Shown one piece after another: positions 27,236 through 36,239 of a stretch of 64,000 nt of DNA. The notes below the pieces were generated by a model, which saw only the letters and a program-made list of their open reading frames with translations, did not search any database and was not told where the DNA came from. This DNA comes from Bacillus sp. sid0103 (GTDB lineage Bacteria > Bacillota > Bacilli > Bacillales_B > DSM-18226), in assembly GCF_019219025.1 (NCBI RefSeq), contig NZ_JAHUWN010000020.1, positions 1-64,000 on the forward strand. Direction: 5' to 3'. Numbering within the stretch: the first letter of the stretch is position 1; every line of letters starts with the position of its first letter. The position numbers were made by a program, and so were the translations under genes.

Positions 27236-27463
27236 TTAAAGACAGGATGATTCATCCTTCTTACTCTGATTGATAACTTTAATTAACTCATCAATCTTTT
27301 CATTTCTTTCTTGATCTGATTTTGTTTTCGCATTCATAAACTTTATTACTTTAATAACAAAATAAATTCCAAAAACAGTAATAACTAAATAAAAGAAAAT
27401 TGGCAAAAAAGTTAATAGAACAAACGCTCCTTCTGATGCAAACAAAGTACCACCGTTAAACAT
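27236..27463 (-). CDS. small single-span membrane protein
   Basis: 75 aa. A hydrophobic helix (about 12-42, LLTFLPIFFYLVITVFGIYF) is followed by a charged amphipathic tail (NAKTKSDQERNEKIDELIKV) and a final Cys. AGGAGG lies before ATG. Not recognised beyond the general look of small Bacillus membrane proteins. It stands alone between the kinase and the monooxygenase-fold gene. Confidence 0.6.
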   Translation of the reverse strand: MFNGGTLFASEGAFVLLTFLPIFFYLVITVFGIYFVIKVIKFMNAKTKSDQERNEKIDELIKVINQSKKDESSCL

Positions 27464-27532
27464 AATAATCCTCCTGACTTGTAGATATACTCATCATAAT
27501 ATACAACAGGAAACTTATATGTTGATTTAAAA

Positions 27533-27826
27533 TTATAGCCGAATATTCTCAAAATGTTCTACAGTTGGAAATGGGTCATAGAAACGATGTAACAGTATTT
27601 TCCATTCCTGATACTCGGTTGATTGCCTAAATCCAACTGTATGGTCTTCTAATGTTTCCCACTTCACCAGTAATAAATATTTTCCTTTCACTTCGATACA
27701 CCGCTGCAATTCGTGAGAGATGTAACCTTTCATCGACACAATGATGTCTGAGGCCTTTCGAAATGTTTCCTCATATTCCGCTTCCATCCCAGGTATTACT
27801 TTAAGCATAACTGCTTCCAATATCAT
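27533..27826 (-). CDS. antibiotic biosynthesis monooxygenase (ABM) fold protein, YczJ-like
   Basis: 97 aa with the dimeric ferredoxin-like ABM pattern: EAVMLKVIPGMEAEYEETF, GYISHELQRC, YLLLVKWETLEDHTVGF and the ending HRFYDPFPTVEHFE. Family members oxidise quinones or degrade haem, but many have no known substrate. ATG at 27826 is 8 nt after AAAGGAG; an upstream GTG would overlap the ribosome binding site. Monocistronic. Confidence 0.75.
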   Translation of the reverse strand: MILEAVMLKVIPGMEAEYEETFRKASDIIVSMKGYISHELQRCIEVKGKYLLLVKWETLEDHTVGFRQSTEYQEWKILLHRFYDPFPTVEHFENIRL

Positions 27827-27917
27827 GTAATTCACTCCTTTATAAAAAGTATAGCATTGAACAAGGATTATATCTTCTCTGACAACATCGATCTAGAACA
27901 TAATTAATACTACTCAC

Positions 27918-27945
27918 ACCCAACTCGTTATACGTGCATAACATG
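27918..27945 (+). promoter_or_regulatory. sigma-K-like promoter of cupin gene
   Basis: AC (27918), a 17-bp spacer, then CATAACATG (27937-27945). This is the same shape as the boxes at 22945 and 47048 (AC-N17-CATAnnnTG). It lies 40 bp upstream of the start codon. Confidence 0.45.
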
Positions 27946-27984
27946 CCTATGTGCTAATTTCAAAATAAGAGGTGAAGAATATTT

Positions 27985-28632
27985 ATGGTATCGTATATGG
28001 ATTATACATCCCCATCCACTCAATTCACATTTGACGTTAATCAGAGCCCTCTCTTTAAAAAAGACAACCAAAACTATATAAATGTATTAGGTATTAAACA
28101 ATTAAATACATTGGAAAATGTGTCTCTGTTGGATATTTTCTTAAGTACAAATAATGTCGTGGAACCGCATTATCATCAAAATGCAGCTGAGCTGGTTTAT
28201 TGTATTTCTGGTTCAGCTACGGTATCCATTCTGAATCCATTTACAAAACAGATACTCAATTTCACGATTACACCTGGACAGGTGGCGAATGTTCCGCAAG
28301 GTTGGTGGCATTACGAGATCGCCTTAGTTGATAACACTCATCTTTTGGCGATTTTTAATGCACCCACTCCAGAAGTAATTTTAGGATCAGATATCTTAAA
28401 ATTTACTCCTGCCAATATCATGTCACATACCTATTGTCTGGATGAGAATCAATGGAAACAAGTAATTGCACCCGTTAAACCGTCGACCTATATTGGTCCC
28501 TATAAGGAATGTAACCAGGGAATAGGAAATTCAACAAATCAATCTGTAAATCAACAGTATCAACAACCCCAATATATTCCACAATACTCACAAACACCTT
28601 ATGTCCCTCAATATCAGCGATATTGGGGATAA
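27985..28632 (+). CDS. single-domain cupin with Gln/Tyr/Pro-rich tail, probable spore protein
   Basis: 215 aa. The cupin motif 1 ligands are His 62, His 64 and Glu 69 (PHYHQNAAEL); motif 2 His is 109 (PQGWWHYE). The sequence resembles one half of oxalate decarboxylase-type bicupins. Residues 175-215 are a low-complexity tail rich in Q, Y and P (QQYQQPQYIPQYSQ), like many coat proteins. AAGAGGTGAAG precedes the ATG. With the sigma-K-like box upstream, a coat location is plausible; enzyme activity is open. A terminator follows directly. Confidence 0.72.
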   Translation: MVSYMDYTSPSTQFTFDVNQSPLFKKDNQNYINVLGIKQLNTLENVSLLDIFLSTNNVVEPHYHQNAAELVYCISGSATVSILNPFTKQILNFTITPGQVANVPQGWWHYEIALVDNTHLLAIFNAPTPEVILGSDILKFTPANIMSHTYCLDENQWKQVIAPVKPSTYIGPYKECNQGIGNSTNQSVNQQYQQPQYIPQYSQTPYVPQYQRYWG

Positions 28633-28636
28633 CAAA

Positions 28637-28673
28637 GAAGGGATTGCTACCGGTAGCAGTCCCTTCTCAATTT
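28637..28673 (+). terminator. terminator of the cupin gene
   Basis: A 15-bp stem GAAGGGATTGCTACC / GGTAGCAGTCCCTTC (one mismatch) followed by TCAATTT. Confidence 0.65.
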
Positions 28674-28980
28674 CACCCCGTATATCGGTAATAATATTTC
28701 GATAATTCAAAAAAAAAAAAAAACAAATGAAGATTAATATTAATATATAAAAAAGTTTACGTCAATATTTTGGATAAGATTGTCCTCTTGAGAGATTATG
28801 AATTTTACTTTTATAAATCCTCTGAGGTGTATTTTTCATCACATCTTCTCTGCCCTGCCGGATGTACAATCATTATGAATCCTTCCAAGCAAAGGAGTTG
28901 AGGTGTTCTCAGAGGGTTAGCAGTTTAACAGTCTAGTAAGCATACATATGAATCTAAAAAAACCGTAGGAGGATGTTCTA
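28674..28980. other. intergenic region without recognised gene
   Basis: A 14-nt A-run is near 28711 and the rest is AT-rich. The stretch AGCATACATATGAATC near 28938 resembles a sigma-E/K -10 region for the gene at 28981, but the match is weak. Confidence 0.3.
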
Positions 28981-29298
28981 TTGTTCAATTTATTGATTTT
29001 CGTTTTGATTGCTATTACCTTGGTGTTGTTGAGTATCTTTATTGATGGGCTAATGAAGCTATATAAGGAAGAAATGGAAGCTGAAAAAAATGTGGTCCGC
29101 GATGGAATGGAGGGCTATTTGGATCAAACGTTTGGAATTGGACCAGTAAAAATATTTAAAACGATGTTTGATGCCGATGGTAATGTACGATATTTGATCT
29201 ATTTGCCACAGTATCAGTGGTTCAAATCCCCGAAATACAAATGGTATGAAGTGTATGCCACCAAAAACGGCTTTCAACATCATGAAGTCGAAGGATGA
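28981..29298 (+). CDS. small membrane-anchored protein of unknown function
   Basis: 105 aa. A hydrophobic N-terminal helix (3-22, LLIFVLIAITLVLLSIF) is followed by a charged segment and a compact C-terminal part rich in aromatic residues (YLIYLPQYQWF, YKWYEVYAT). The start is TTG, 8 nt after AGGAGG; the ATG inside the ribosome binding site is too close and out of frame. Not recognised. Strong terminator follows. Confidence 0.6.
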   Translation: MFNLLIFVLIAITLVLLSIFIDGLMKLYKEEMEAEKNVVRDGMEGYLDQTFGIGPVKIFKTMFDADGNVRYLIYLPQYQWFKSPKYKWYEVYATKNGFQHHEVEG

Positions 29299-29311
29299 TT
29301 CAGATGACTTG

Positions 29312-29357
29312 ACAATGACCACCCCATAGAATTTCTATGGGGTGGTCATTGTTTTTT
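29312..29357 (+). terminator. strong rho-independent terminator
   Basis: An arm of about 18 bp, AATGACCACCCCATAGAA / TTCTATGGGGTGGTCATT, ends in GTTTTTT. Confidence 0.9.
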
Positions 29358-29420
29358 GGAGAATCAACCATTTCAGGTGATTTTAATAGTGTTTCAGTAC
29401 TGTCGCGAAAAACTACTTAA

Positions 29421-29627
29421 TCATTCAGTTGATTGGGCTTGAGTTGATTTTTGGACTTGAGTTACCGCTGTTAGGGCAGACGAAATTTCGTTTGAAGCTT
29501 GTTTAATGGCTTCCTCCGCCAGTGTTGGATCGGAATTGGCTTTTTCAATTGCTTTTGTTAATAATTCTTGCGTGAGTGTTACATTTGCCTTTGCTTGGTT
29601 TAGTTGGTTTACATCAATTTGAGTCAT
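29421..29627 (-). CDS. small helical protein of unknown function
   Basis: 68 aa, all-helical and polar, rich in Ala, Gln, Thr and Asn (NQLNQAKANVTLTQELLTKA, then EEAIKQASNEISSALTAV). No Cys and no membrane segment. The ATG at 29627 lies 8 nt after AAGGAG. Size and composition recall small spore-associated helical proteins, but nothing specific is recognisable. Confidence 0.55.
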   Translation of the reverse strand: MTQIDVNQLNQAKANVTLTQELLTKAIEKANSDPTLAEEAIKQASNEISSALTAVTQVQKSTQAQSTE

Positions 29628-29874
29628 GACCATCTCTCCTTTTGTATTGAAATTACTTCTATATCATCACCCCACTTTTCATTTTTATTTAAGGTAAAAA
29701 TTACTTACATTACCTTGTTCTTTTTAGATTAAATTTACAAATAAAGATATAAAATATAGTTTGTGCCGAATTACTTGGTCACCTTGTAATTGTAAGGATA
29801 CATTGTATATTACAAATAAAGTTTATAAATACATAAATCTACATTTATGGCTAAACCCGTTTCTTGGTAACCAA
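29628..29874. other. intergenic region, nothing recognised
   Basis: AT-rich spacer between the small helical protein gene and the thiolase terminator. No open frame with a ribosome binding site. Confidence 0.3.
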
Positions 29875-29913
29875 TAAAAAAATGACTGGGAGTTTACCTT
29901 CCAGCCATTTTTA
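29875..29913 (-). terminator. terminator of the thiolase gene
   Basis: An imperfect stem AATGGCTGGAAG / CTCCCAGTCATT on the minus strand with wobble pairs, then TTTTTTATTGG. It lies 8 nt past the stop codon. Confidence 0.65.
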
Positions 29914-29920
29914 TGATTAT

Positions 29921-31111
29921 TTACTTAACATTTTCGATGATCGTTGCTACACCTTGTCCTCCACCGACACATAATGTAGCTAAACCAAAGCGGTTTTCTC
30001 TTTTCTTCATTTCATGAATTAAAGTCACCAAAATTCTTGCTCCACTCGCACCGATTGGATGACCAAGTGCAATGGCACCACCATTTACATTTAACTTTTC
30101 TTTCCCAAAGTGAAGCTCTCGATCCACTGCAATAGATTGAGCGGCAAATGCCTCGTTTGCTTCAATTAAGTCAATGTCTTCTAAGGACATAGACGCTGAA
30201 TTTAGAGCTTTTTTCACAGCTGGAACAGGTCCGATTCCCATAATACTTGGATCCACACCCGCGGTAGCATTCGCTTTGATTGATACTAAAGGTGTAACTC
30301 CTAATTCCTCTGCCTTTTTACGGCTCATGACAACAAATGCAGCAGCACCGTCGTTAATTCCTGAAGCATTTGCGGCAGTAACTGTCCCATCCTTCTTGAA
30401 TGCAGGACGAAGTTTACCTAATCCTTCTGCTGTCGTTCCAAACCGAGGGAACTCATCTTGGCTGAATAATGTCACTTGTCCTTTACGGCCAGGGACCTCG
30501 ACAGGGACAATTTCATCAGCAAAACGATTGGATTCAATCGCTGCTTGTGCCTTCTGCTGACTCCATGCTGCAAATTCATCTTGTTCAGCACGCGAGATTT
30601 CATATTTTTCTGCAAGATTTTCAGCTGTAACTCCCATATGGTAGTCGTTTTCCGCACACACTAAACCATCCTGAAGCATGCTGTCTAAGATTTTCTGATC
30701 TCCCATTTTAAAGCCATTACGGCCACCTTTTAACAAGTATGGAGCCTGACTCATATTTTCCATTCCACCTGCAACCACTACTTCAGCTTCGCCAGAAAGA
30801 ATTGCTTGGGTAGCTAAGTGAACCGCTTTTAAACCTGAACCACAAAGCATATTTATCGTCATTGCTGTTGCCTCTTGAGGTATACCTACGGCGAGGGATG
30901 ATTGTCTTGCTGGATTTTGGCCCAATCCTGCTTGTAAAACGTTCCCCATAATGACTTGGTCTACATCATTTGGATTAATTCCAGCTTTTTGAATGGCTCC
31001 TTTAATTACAGTAGTACCTAACTGGGTAGCCGAAACACTTTCTAAACTCCCCAGAAAACTTCCAATCGGTGTTCTTACAGCACTTACAATTACTACGTCA
31101 TTTACTGGCAT
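29921..31111 (-). CDS. acetyl-CoA acetyltransferase (biosynthetic thiolase)
   Basis: 396 aa. The catalytic triad of thiolases is intact: Cys 90 (NMLCGSG), His 351 (GHPIGASG) and Cys 381 (LCVGGGQG). ANEAFAAQ and [10 protein letters not shown] are also present. It condenses two acetyl-CoA to acetoacetyl-CoA, the first step of polyhydroxybutyrate synthesis (PhaA role) or the last step of degradation. ATG at 31111 follows GGAGGAG. It lies 1.4 kb from phaR-phaB-phaC with a second reductase gene between, so a PHB precursor role is likely. It has its own terminator. Confidence 0.92.
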   Translation of the reverse strand: MPVNDVVIVSAVRTPIGSFLGSLESVSATQLGTTVIKGAIQKAGINPNDVDQVIMGNVLQAGLGQNPARQSSLAVGIPQEATAMTINMLCGSGLKAVHLATQAILSGEAEVVVAGGMENMSQAPYLLKGGRNGFKMGDQKILDSMLQDGLVCAENDYHMGVTAENLAEKYEISRAEQDEFAAWSQQKAQAAIESNRFADEIVPVEVPGRKGQVTLFSQDEFPRFGTTAEGLGKLRPAFKKDGTVTAANASGINDGAAAFVVMSRKKAEELGVTPLVSIKANATAGVDPSIMGIGPVPAVKKALNSASMSLEDIDLIEANEAFAAQSIAVDRELHFGKEKLNVNGGAIALGHPIGASGARILVTLIHEMKKRENRFGLATLCVGGGQGVATIIENVK

Positions 31112-31427
31112 CCTAATCTCCTCCAACCTATTTATGTATTCAAATAATAATTCCTCACAAATATTACTACATTCAGCCGTACTTTTTGCGACAAACTATT
31201 CGACAAATTCAGAGTTATCTATTTTTTACCATCACATTTCATTATGCTAAATTCGCTGGTAATCTCTATTTGCAATGAGTAAGAAAATCAACTAACAGCA
31301 ATGGATATGCAGTAAAACGTAAAAAAATAAATCAATGGGATATGGTAGATTGTTCATGTTGAACTTTAGAATATAATGCCAGATTTTGTAGAAAAGTATT
31401 TTGATAATTAATTTTCAATATTATTTA
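31112..31427. other. intergenic region, nothing certain
   Basis: AT-rich. It should hold the thiolase promoter on the minus strand, but no clear -35/-10 pair could be fixed. Confidence 0.3.
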
Positions 31428-31463
31428 AAAATAAAAAAATAGAGAGAAAATTATTATTCTCTC
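31428..31463 (-). terminator. terminator of the SDR gene
   Basis: Stem GAGAGAA / TTCTCTC (31442-31448 and 31457-31463). The minus strand continues into a T-rich run. Confidence 0.65.
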
Positions 31464-31484
31464 CCTTAGCTTTTGTACTATTGT

Positions 31485-32219
31485 TTATATGACTAAACCG
31501 CCATCCACACTTAGGATCGTACCGTTTATATAACTAGCCTTATCTGAAGCTAAAAATACGTACGCTGCGGCAATATCTTCTGGTTTTCCTAGCTTCTTAA
31601 GCGGGGTCTTTTCCTTCATCATTTGAAGTACTTTATCTGGTACCGCTGCAGTCATACCTGTTTCAATGAAGCCTGGAGCGACTGCATTGACCCTGATCCC
31701 TTTGGGGCCAAATTCTTTCGCCCAGCTTTTGGTCAGCCCGATCACCCCAGCTTTTGTCGCAGCGTAGTTAGTTTGGCCAATATTCCCGTACAAACCGACT
31801 ACAGAAGATGCGTTAAGAATGACACCTGACCCCTGTTTTAACATAATCGGTGCCACCGCCTTTGTGCATTTAAAAACACCTGATAGGTTTACAGAAATCA
31901 CCTTTTCCCATTCGGATTCCTCCATTTTTGTTAGAAATCCATCAAGTGTAATTCCAGCATTGTTAATTAAGATATCAATTCGGTTATACTTTTTTACTGT
32001 GGAACGAACCATCTCTTCAATCTGGACGCTATTTGTTACATCCACTTTAAAAAAATCTACCTTTTCACTATTAAATTCTTCTAATGCGGTTTGTCCAGCC
32101 GACTCATCATAATCACAAATTACGACACTTGCACCCTCTTGTAGAAATTGTTTAGCAGTTTCTTTTCCAATCCCCTGTGCCCCACCAGTAATTAACACGA
32201 CTTTTTCATTATACTGCAA
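31485..32219 (-). CDS. SDR-family reductase (FabG / acetoacetyl-CoA reductase-like)
   Basis: 244 aa. Short-chain dehydrogenase with the cofactor motif TGGAQGIG, NNAG, catalytic Ser in NASSVVG, and YAATK (Tyr/Lys pair). NADPH-dependent 3-oxoacyl reduction is expected. It lies divergently from phaR and could supply 3-hydroxybutyryl-CoA alongside phaB. The best start is a TTG at 32219, 6 nt after GAGGTG; the longer frame to 32255 has no ribosome binding site. Two SDR paralogues in one cluster is noteworthy. Confidence 0.85.
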   Translation of the reverse strand: MQYNEKVVLITGGAQGIGKETAKQFLQEGASVVICDYDESAGQTALEEFNSEKVDFFKVDVTNSVQIEEMVRSTVKKYNRIDILINNAGITLDGFLTKMEESEWEKVISVNLSGVFKCTKAVAPIMLKQGSGVILNASSVVGLYGNIGQTNYAATKAGVIGLTKSWAKEFGPKGIRVNAVAPGFIETGMTAAVPDKVLQMMKEKTPLKKLGKPEDIAAAYVFLASDKASYINGTILSVDGGLVI

Positions 32220-32543
32220 TAATATCACCTCGTTTTTTCTTTTCAAAAAAGACATTTAGGTACAACATCATCCCTAGGCAAATGAGTAAAGAAATCCACT
32301 ACAAACAATGTCATTGGTGCAATACTATGATCACAGGAACAAACCATTTATACCCATATTTATGATGGATTATCCCTATTTATCACTTTTCTTTAATTCG
32401 TGAAGATATTGCATCAAAGTGAGAATTTTGTCAAAAAATGAAGAATTGTTTTTGGATAATTTTTAATCTTTTACCTTTTAAAATTTTCAGCAAGTTAGTA
32501 TGATGAGTAGGTCAACAACAAAAGTATTTTAGGAGGAGAACAG
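32220..32543. other. divergent promoter region of the PHB cluster
   Basis: It separates the minus-strand SDR gene from phaR. AT-rich; no -35/-10 pair stands out. AGGAGGAG at the right end is the phaR ribosome binding site. Confidence 0.35.
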
Positions 32544-32948
32544 ATGAGTCAAAACATTAATTTTTATGATATGTGGAAGGATTTATATTCACAATCAAGT
32601 AAATTTTTCGATGAAAAAATCGGCAAGGATTTCCCTTCTCAAGGCATGGGTCAGATTTTGGAGATGAATCTTCAATTTAAAAAAATGATTGATGAATCAA
32701 CGTTAAAGTACTTAGAATTTATGAATGTACCATCTCGAAATGACATTGCCAACATTTCGTCGTTGATTGTGAATGTAGATGCAAAAGTGGATGATCTAGA
32801 AGAAAGATTAGAAGAAAGATTCGATAATCAGGGAGATCAGGAGTCATTTAAAACAGAATTGTCGAATTTAAAAAAGGATATGAAGAATTTAGATCATAAA
32901 TTGAATCAAATCTTGACTGTATTAAAAACACCAGAAAAAACGAAATAG
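32544..32948 (+). CDS. phaR: class IV PHA synthase subunit PhaR
   Basis: 134 aa. It opens with NFYDMWKDLYSQSSKFFDEK, the PhaR hallmark, then MNLQFKKMIDESTLKYLEFM and NVPSRNDIANISSLI. It ends in a charged coiled coil (DDLEERLEERFDNQ to LDHKLNQILTVL). PhaR has no active site but is needed with PhaC for class IV polyhydroxyalkanoate polymerase activity at the granule. It is somewhat shorter than the B. megaterium protein. First gene of phaR-phaB-phaC. Confidence 0.9.
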   Translation: MSQNINFYDMWKDLYSQSSKFFDEKIGKDFPSQGMGQILEMNLQFKKMIDESTLKYLEFMNVPSRNDIANISSLIVNVDAKVDDLEERLEERFDNQGDQESFKTELSNLKKDMKNLDHKLNQILTVLKTPEKTK

Positions 32949-33037
32949 AAACGGATTACATAATGCATGTAAAACCAAGTAATTTAGTAAACTAGCAGGA
33001 TTATTTTTAACAACTAAAATAGATGGGGTGGACAACA

Positions 33038-33781
33038 ATGACAGAATTAAGAGATAAAGTAGCAATAGTAACAGGCGGCAGCAGAGGAATCGGTGCATCG
33101 ATTGCATTGGAACTGGCTAAAAATGGCGCGAAAGTTGTCATTAACTATAATATCCGCAAAGAACTAGCAGATAAAGTTGTTGCAGAAATAAATGAATTTG
33201 GCGGAGATGCATACGCAGTTCAAGCAGATGTTTCAGAAAGTAATGAAGCGGCATATCTTGTACAAGAAACCATCAACCATTATGGCAAATTAGATATCCT
33301 AATTAATAATGCAGGAATTACAAGAGACAGCACGTTCAAAAAATTGAACGAAGAAGATTGGAGAAAAGTAATCGATGTTAATTTAAACAGTGTTTACAAT
33401 AATACATCTGCCGCTCTACCTTACCTTCTTGAATCAGATGCAGGTCGCATCATCAACATTTCGTCTATTATTGGACAAGCTGGCGGTTTTGGACAAACCA
33501 ACTATGCTGCTGCAAAAGCAGGACTAATTGGGTACACTAAATCTCTTGCTCTTGAACTTGCTAAAAGTAAAGTAACCGTGAATGCGATTTGCCCAGGATT
33601 TATTGGAACCGAGATGGTTCAAGCCATTCCTGAAAAAGTTCTTGCAGGAATCGTTGAAAAAGTACCGCAAAAACGTTTAGGCAAACCAGAAGAAATAGCT
33701 CGTGGTGTGGTTTTCTTATGTAAAGATGGTGACTATATTACTGGTCAGCAATTAAATATTAACGGTGGACTTTACATGTAA
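33038..33781 (+). CDS. phaB: acetoacetyl-CoA reductase PhaB
   Basis: 247 aa SDR. TGGSRGIG cofactor loop, NNAGIT, Ser in NISSIIG, YAAAK catalytic pair, ending GQQLNINGGLYM. It reduces acetoacetyl-CoA to (R)-3-hydroxybutyryl-CoA with NADPH. The order phaR-phaB-phaC is that of Bacillus PHA operons. ATG at 33038 is placed behind GGGGTGG; the in-frame ATG 15 nt upstream would lack a site. Confidence 0.9.
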   Translation: MTELRDKVAIVTGGSRGIGASIALELAKNGAKVVINYNIRKELADKVVAEINEFGGDAYAVQADVSESNEAAYLVQETINHYGKLDILINNAGITRDSTFKKLNEEDWRKVIDVNLNSVYNNTSAALPYLLESDAGRIINISSIIGQAGGFGQTNYAAAKAGLIGYTKSLALELAKSKVTVNAICPGFIGTEMVQAIPEKVLAGIVEKVPQKRLGKPEEIARGVVFLCKDGDYITGQQLNINGGLYM

Positions 33782-33849
33782 GTGTCATGAAGGAACGAAT
33801 TTCTTTATATATTAAAAGAGTAAAAAAATCATGTAAGGAGTGAACAGTC

Positions 33850-34935
33850 ATTAACGTTCTTATGAAAGAATGGAATGAGGTGCTCGAATTGGCACCTCAA
33901 AAATATCAAGAGATGTATCAACGTGTAATGAGGGCAAGTCAAGTGTTAACAACCGATCCCGAACCGGAAGTAGCACCTACACCGAAAGAAGTAGTTTGGA
34001 CTAGAAATAAAGCGAAACTCTATCGGTATATTTCCGATCACCCAAAAAAGCATAAAACTCCACTTCTTTTGGTTTATGCGCTAATTAATAAACCCTATAT
34101 TTTAGATCTAACAAAAGGTGGCAGTTTAATAGAATATTTAGTTGAACGTGGGTTTGATGTTTATCTCCTTGACTGGGGTACACCAGGTTACGAAGATAGA
34201 CATATGAAACTAGATGATTACATTATGGACTATATACCACGTGCTGTTCGTAAGGTATTGAGAAGATCTAAAGCTGAGGAAGTATCGATCCTTGGTTATT
34301 GCATGGGTGGTACGATTACGTCTGCATTTGCGGCACTACACCCTGAATTGCCAATCCGCAACCTTATCTTTATGACTAGTCCTTTTAATTTTGAAAATAG
34401 CGGCGCATATGGAGCGATGCTAGATGAGCGATATTTTAATATTGATAATGTGGTAGAAACCCTTGGTGTTATTCCACCAGAAATGATAGACTTTGGAAAC
34501 AAAATGATTAATCCGATGGGAACCAACTTTGGACCATTTATTAGTCTCGTTGAGCGTGCTGATAATGAAAATTTCATAAAGAGCTTTAAACTACTGCGAA
34601 AATGGTTAAACGACGGTATTTTATTCCCTGGTGAAGCCTACCGCCAGTGGATAAGAGACTTCTATCAAAAAAACAAACTGATAAAAGGCGAACTAGTTAT
34701 TCGTGGTCAGAAGGTTAAACTTGAAAATATCACGGCTAATGTGCTCAATTTAGCTGGGGTAAACGACCTCATAGCCCCTCCTCATCAAGTTGAGGCATTG
34801 ATGAATGCAATTTCAAGTGAGGATAAACAATTTAAAGTATTACCAGTTGGGCATACTTCAATTACTTTTGGCAGCCAAGCAACAAAAATTACGTATCCTA
34901 CCATAGCCGATTGGTTAGTAGAAAGATCAAATTAA
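33850..34935 (+). CDS. phaC: class IV poly(R)-hydroxyalkanoate synthase PhaC
   Basis: About 361 aa. The lipase-like box LGYCMGG holds the catalytic Cys (147 counted from the internal ATG, 151 from ATT). Asp in AGVNDLIAPP and His in VGHTSITFG complete the triad. It also has NKPYILDLT and YLLDWGTPG, typical of PhaC. It polymerises 3-hydroxyacyl-CoA with PhaR. The first ATG (33862) is 21 nt from AAGGAG. An in-frame ATT at 33850 sits 9 nt from it and gives an N-terminus of the same length as known PhaC, so an ATT start is proposed. Confidence 0.92.
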   Translation: MNVLMKEWNEVLELAPQKYQEMYQRVMRASQVLTTDPEPEVAPTPKEVVWTRNKAKLYRYISDHPKKHKTPLLLVYALINKPYILDLTKGGSLIEYLVERGFDVYLLDWGTPGYEDRHMKLDDYIMDYIPRAVRKVLRRSKAEEVSILGYCMGGTITSAFAALHPELPIRNLIFMTSPFNFENSGAYGAMLDERYFNIDNVVETLGVIPPEMIDFGNKMINPMGTNFGPFISLVERADNENFIKSFKLLRKWLNDGILFPGEAYRQWIRDFYQKNKLIKGELVIRGQKVKLENITANVLNLAGVNDLIAPPHQVEALMNAISSEDKQFKVLPVGHTSITFGSQATKITYPTIADWLVERSN

Positions 34936-34959
34936 TCTTAGATTTATAGTGCTAAAGAT

Positions 34960-34997
34960 GAGTGTCCCGAAATGGGGCACTCCTTTCATTTTTTCTA
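34960..34997 (+). terminator. terminator of the phaRBC operon
   Basis: Stem GAGTGTCCC / GGGGCACTC (one G-U pair), loop GAAAT, followed by CTTTCATTTTTTC. Confidence 0.8.
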
Positions 34998-35174
34998 ATA
35001 ACATAATCTTCTGCTGTAAGCAAGTTAGAGATAGTGGTAAAGTAAATTATATGTAATTTTCAGAGAATTTACAAGAGGTAAAAATATAAATCTTTTACGA
35101 AATTTTAATATCAACACGTGAAACCCTTTTTATCTCATTCCAAAATACTAATTCACCTTAGAACCCAATGATTC

Positions 35175-35382
35175 GAGCTTATGATGGACAATTCTTTGGT
35201 TCTTGCGGTGAGTTTTGTCCTTCATCGAGCTTATGATGGACAATTCTTTGGTTCTTGCGGAGGGTTTTGTCCTTCATCAAGCTTATGATAGACAAATCGT
35301 TGGTTCTTGCGGTGAGTTTTGTCCTTCATCGAGCTTATGATGGACATATCGTTGGTTCTTACGGTGGGTTTTGTCCTTCATC
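35175..35382. repeat. 52-bp tandem repeat array, 4 copies
   Basis: GAGCTTATGAT-type unit starts at 35175, 35227, 35279 and 35331, exactly 52 bp apart. The end of each unit, GTTTTGTCCTTCATC, and the middle GGTTCTTGCGGTGAG match the reverse complement of the 11-copy array at 13.6 kb. It is therefore the same family in opposite orientation. It lies between phaC and the convergent DUF429 gene. Confidence 0.93.
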
Positions 35383-35546
35383 CTGTGTGAACTAAAAAAG
35401 GTAGTCTGTGGAACCCATATTGACGACCCTTCTCTTCTTTTTCTGATAATTTCAGTCGCTTACCACAAAACTAGGTCTCCATCCCCCACTCTCATCAACG
35501 AAAAAATACCACAGAAACTAATACTGTGGCAGATCATTATTATCAC

Positions 35547-36206
35547 TTAACAACAATAACTATAAGGATGCAATGGCGGGTTCGCTGGGAATGACCACTT
35601 GGGCTGGAATGATGGATCTTTCCAATGCCAGGCCCCTAATGCTGCAGCACAGGCATCGATTAAATGACTTTCCTCATCAATAAAAACAGGTAGCTGGATT
35701 AAGTTCTGTTCCCCGAGCCAGTCGCGAATCCAGGTTCTTGATGATAGACTTTGTTTGTAGCTCAACACATTCTCCAGATCGCACCGAGTAAGTCTTGATC
35801 CAATCACGGCACCAGGGTGAACTTCTACGATGGAAATCGGAAACCTGGTAGTAAGGTTCCCTATCTCTCTAGTAATCTTTATTCCTCTTAGGGTAAGATA
35901 GACCATTCGATTGAAGGTTGGGGGCATGATGGATCCAGGCTTCATTCCCATCGAAACAATAAACTGACGGAGCAGCTTATCACCCTCCCTGTCTCCTCCT
36001 CCATCCTCATATGATAAGGGTGCGTCGATCCCGATTACAACCTCATCTAACTGGCTCTGAGCCTCTATTTCCCTTAAAATGTCCATATCGCCAATATTCC
36101 TGAGTAATTTCAAAAAGTCCAAGCGGCCATTTTCTCTTTCAAACACCGCCATGACAGTATCTTTGTGATTACTCGGACCTGATAAGTCAATACCTATCAC
36201 TCTCAT
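35547..36206 (-). CDS. DUF429 family protein
   Basis: 219 aa. It starts with the RNase H-like first strand RVIGIDLSGPSNHKDT and carries IGIDAPLSYEDGGGDREGD, the family's second acidic strand. RFPISIVEVHPGAVIGS comes next, and ESHLIDACAAALGAW near the end; acidic residues are placed as in a nuclease-like fold. Biochemical function is unknown. It lies 33 bp downstream of an AAA ATPase gene on the same strand and is probably cotranscribed with it and the GNAT gene. Confidence 0.78.
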   Translation of the reverse strand: MRVIGIDLSGPSNHKDTVMAVFERENGRLDFLKLLRNIGDMDILREIEAQSQLDEVVIGIDAPLSYEDGGGDREGDKLLRQFIVSMGMKPGSIMPPTFNRMVYLTLRGIKITREIGNLTTRFPISIVEVHPGAVIGSRLTRCDLENVLSYKQSLSSRTWIRDWLGEQNLIQLPVFIDEESHLIDACAAALGAWHWKDPSFQPKWSFPANPPLHPYSYCC

Positions 36207-36239
36207 AAACCATCTTCTCTTTCTACTGGATAAATAGGA

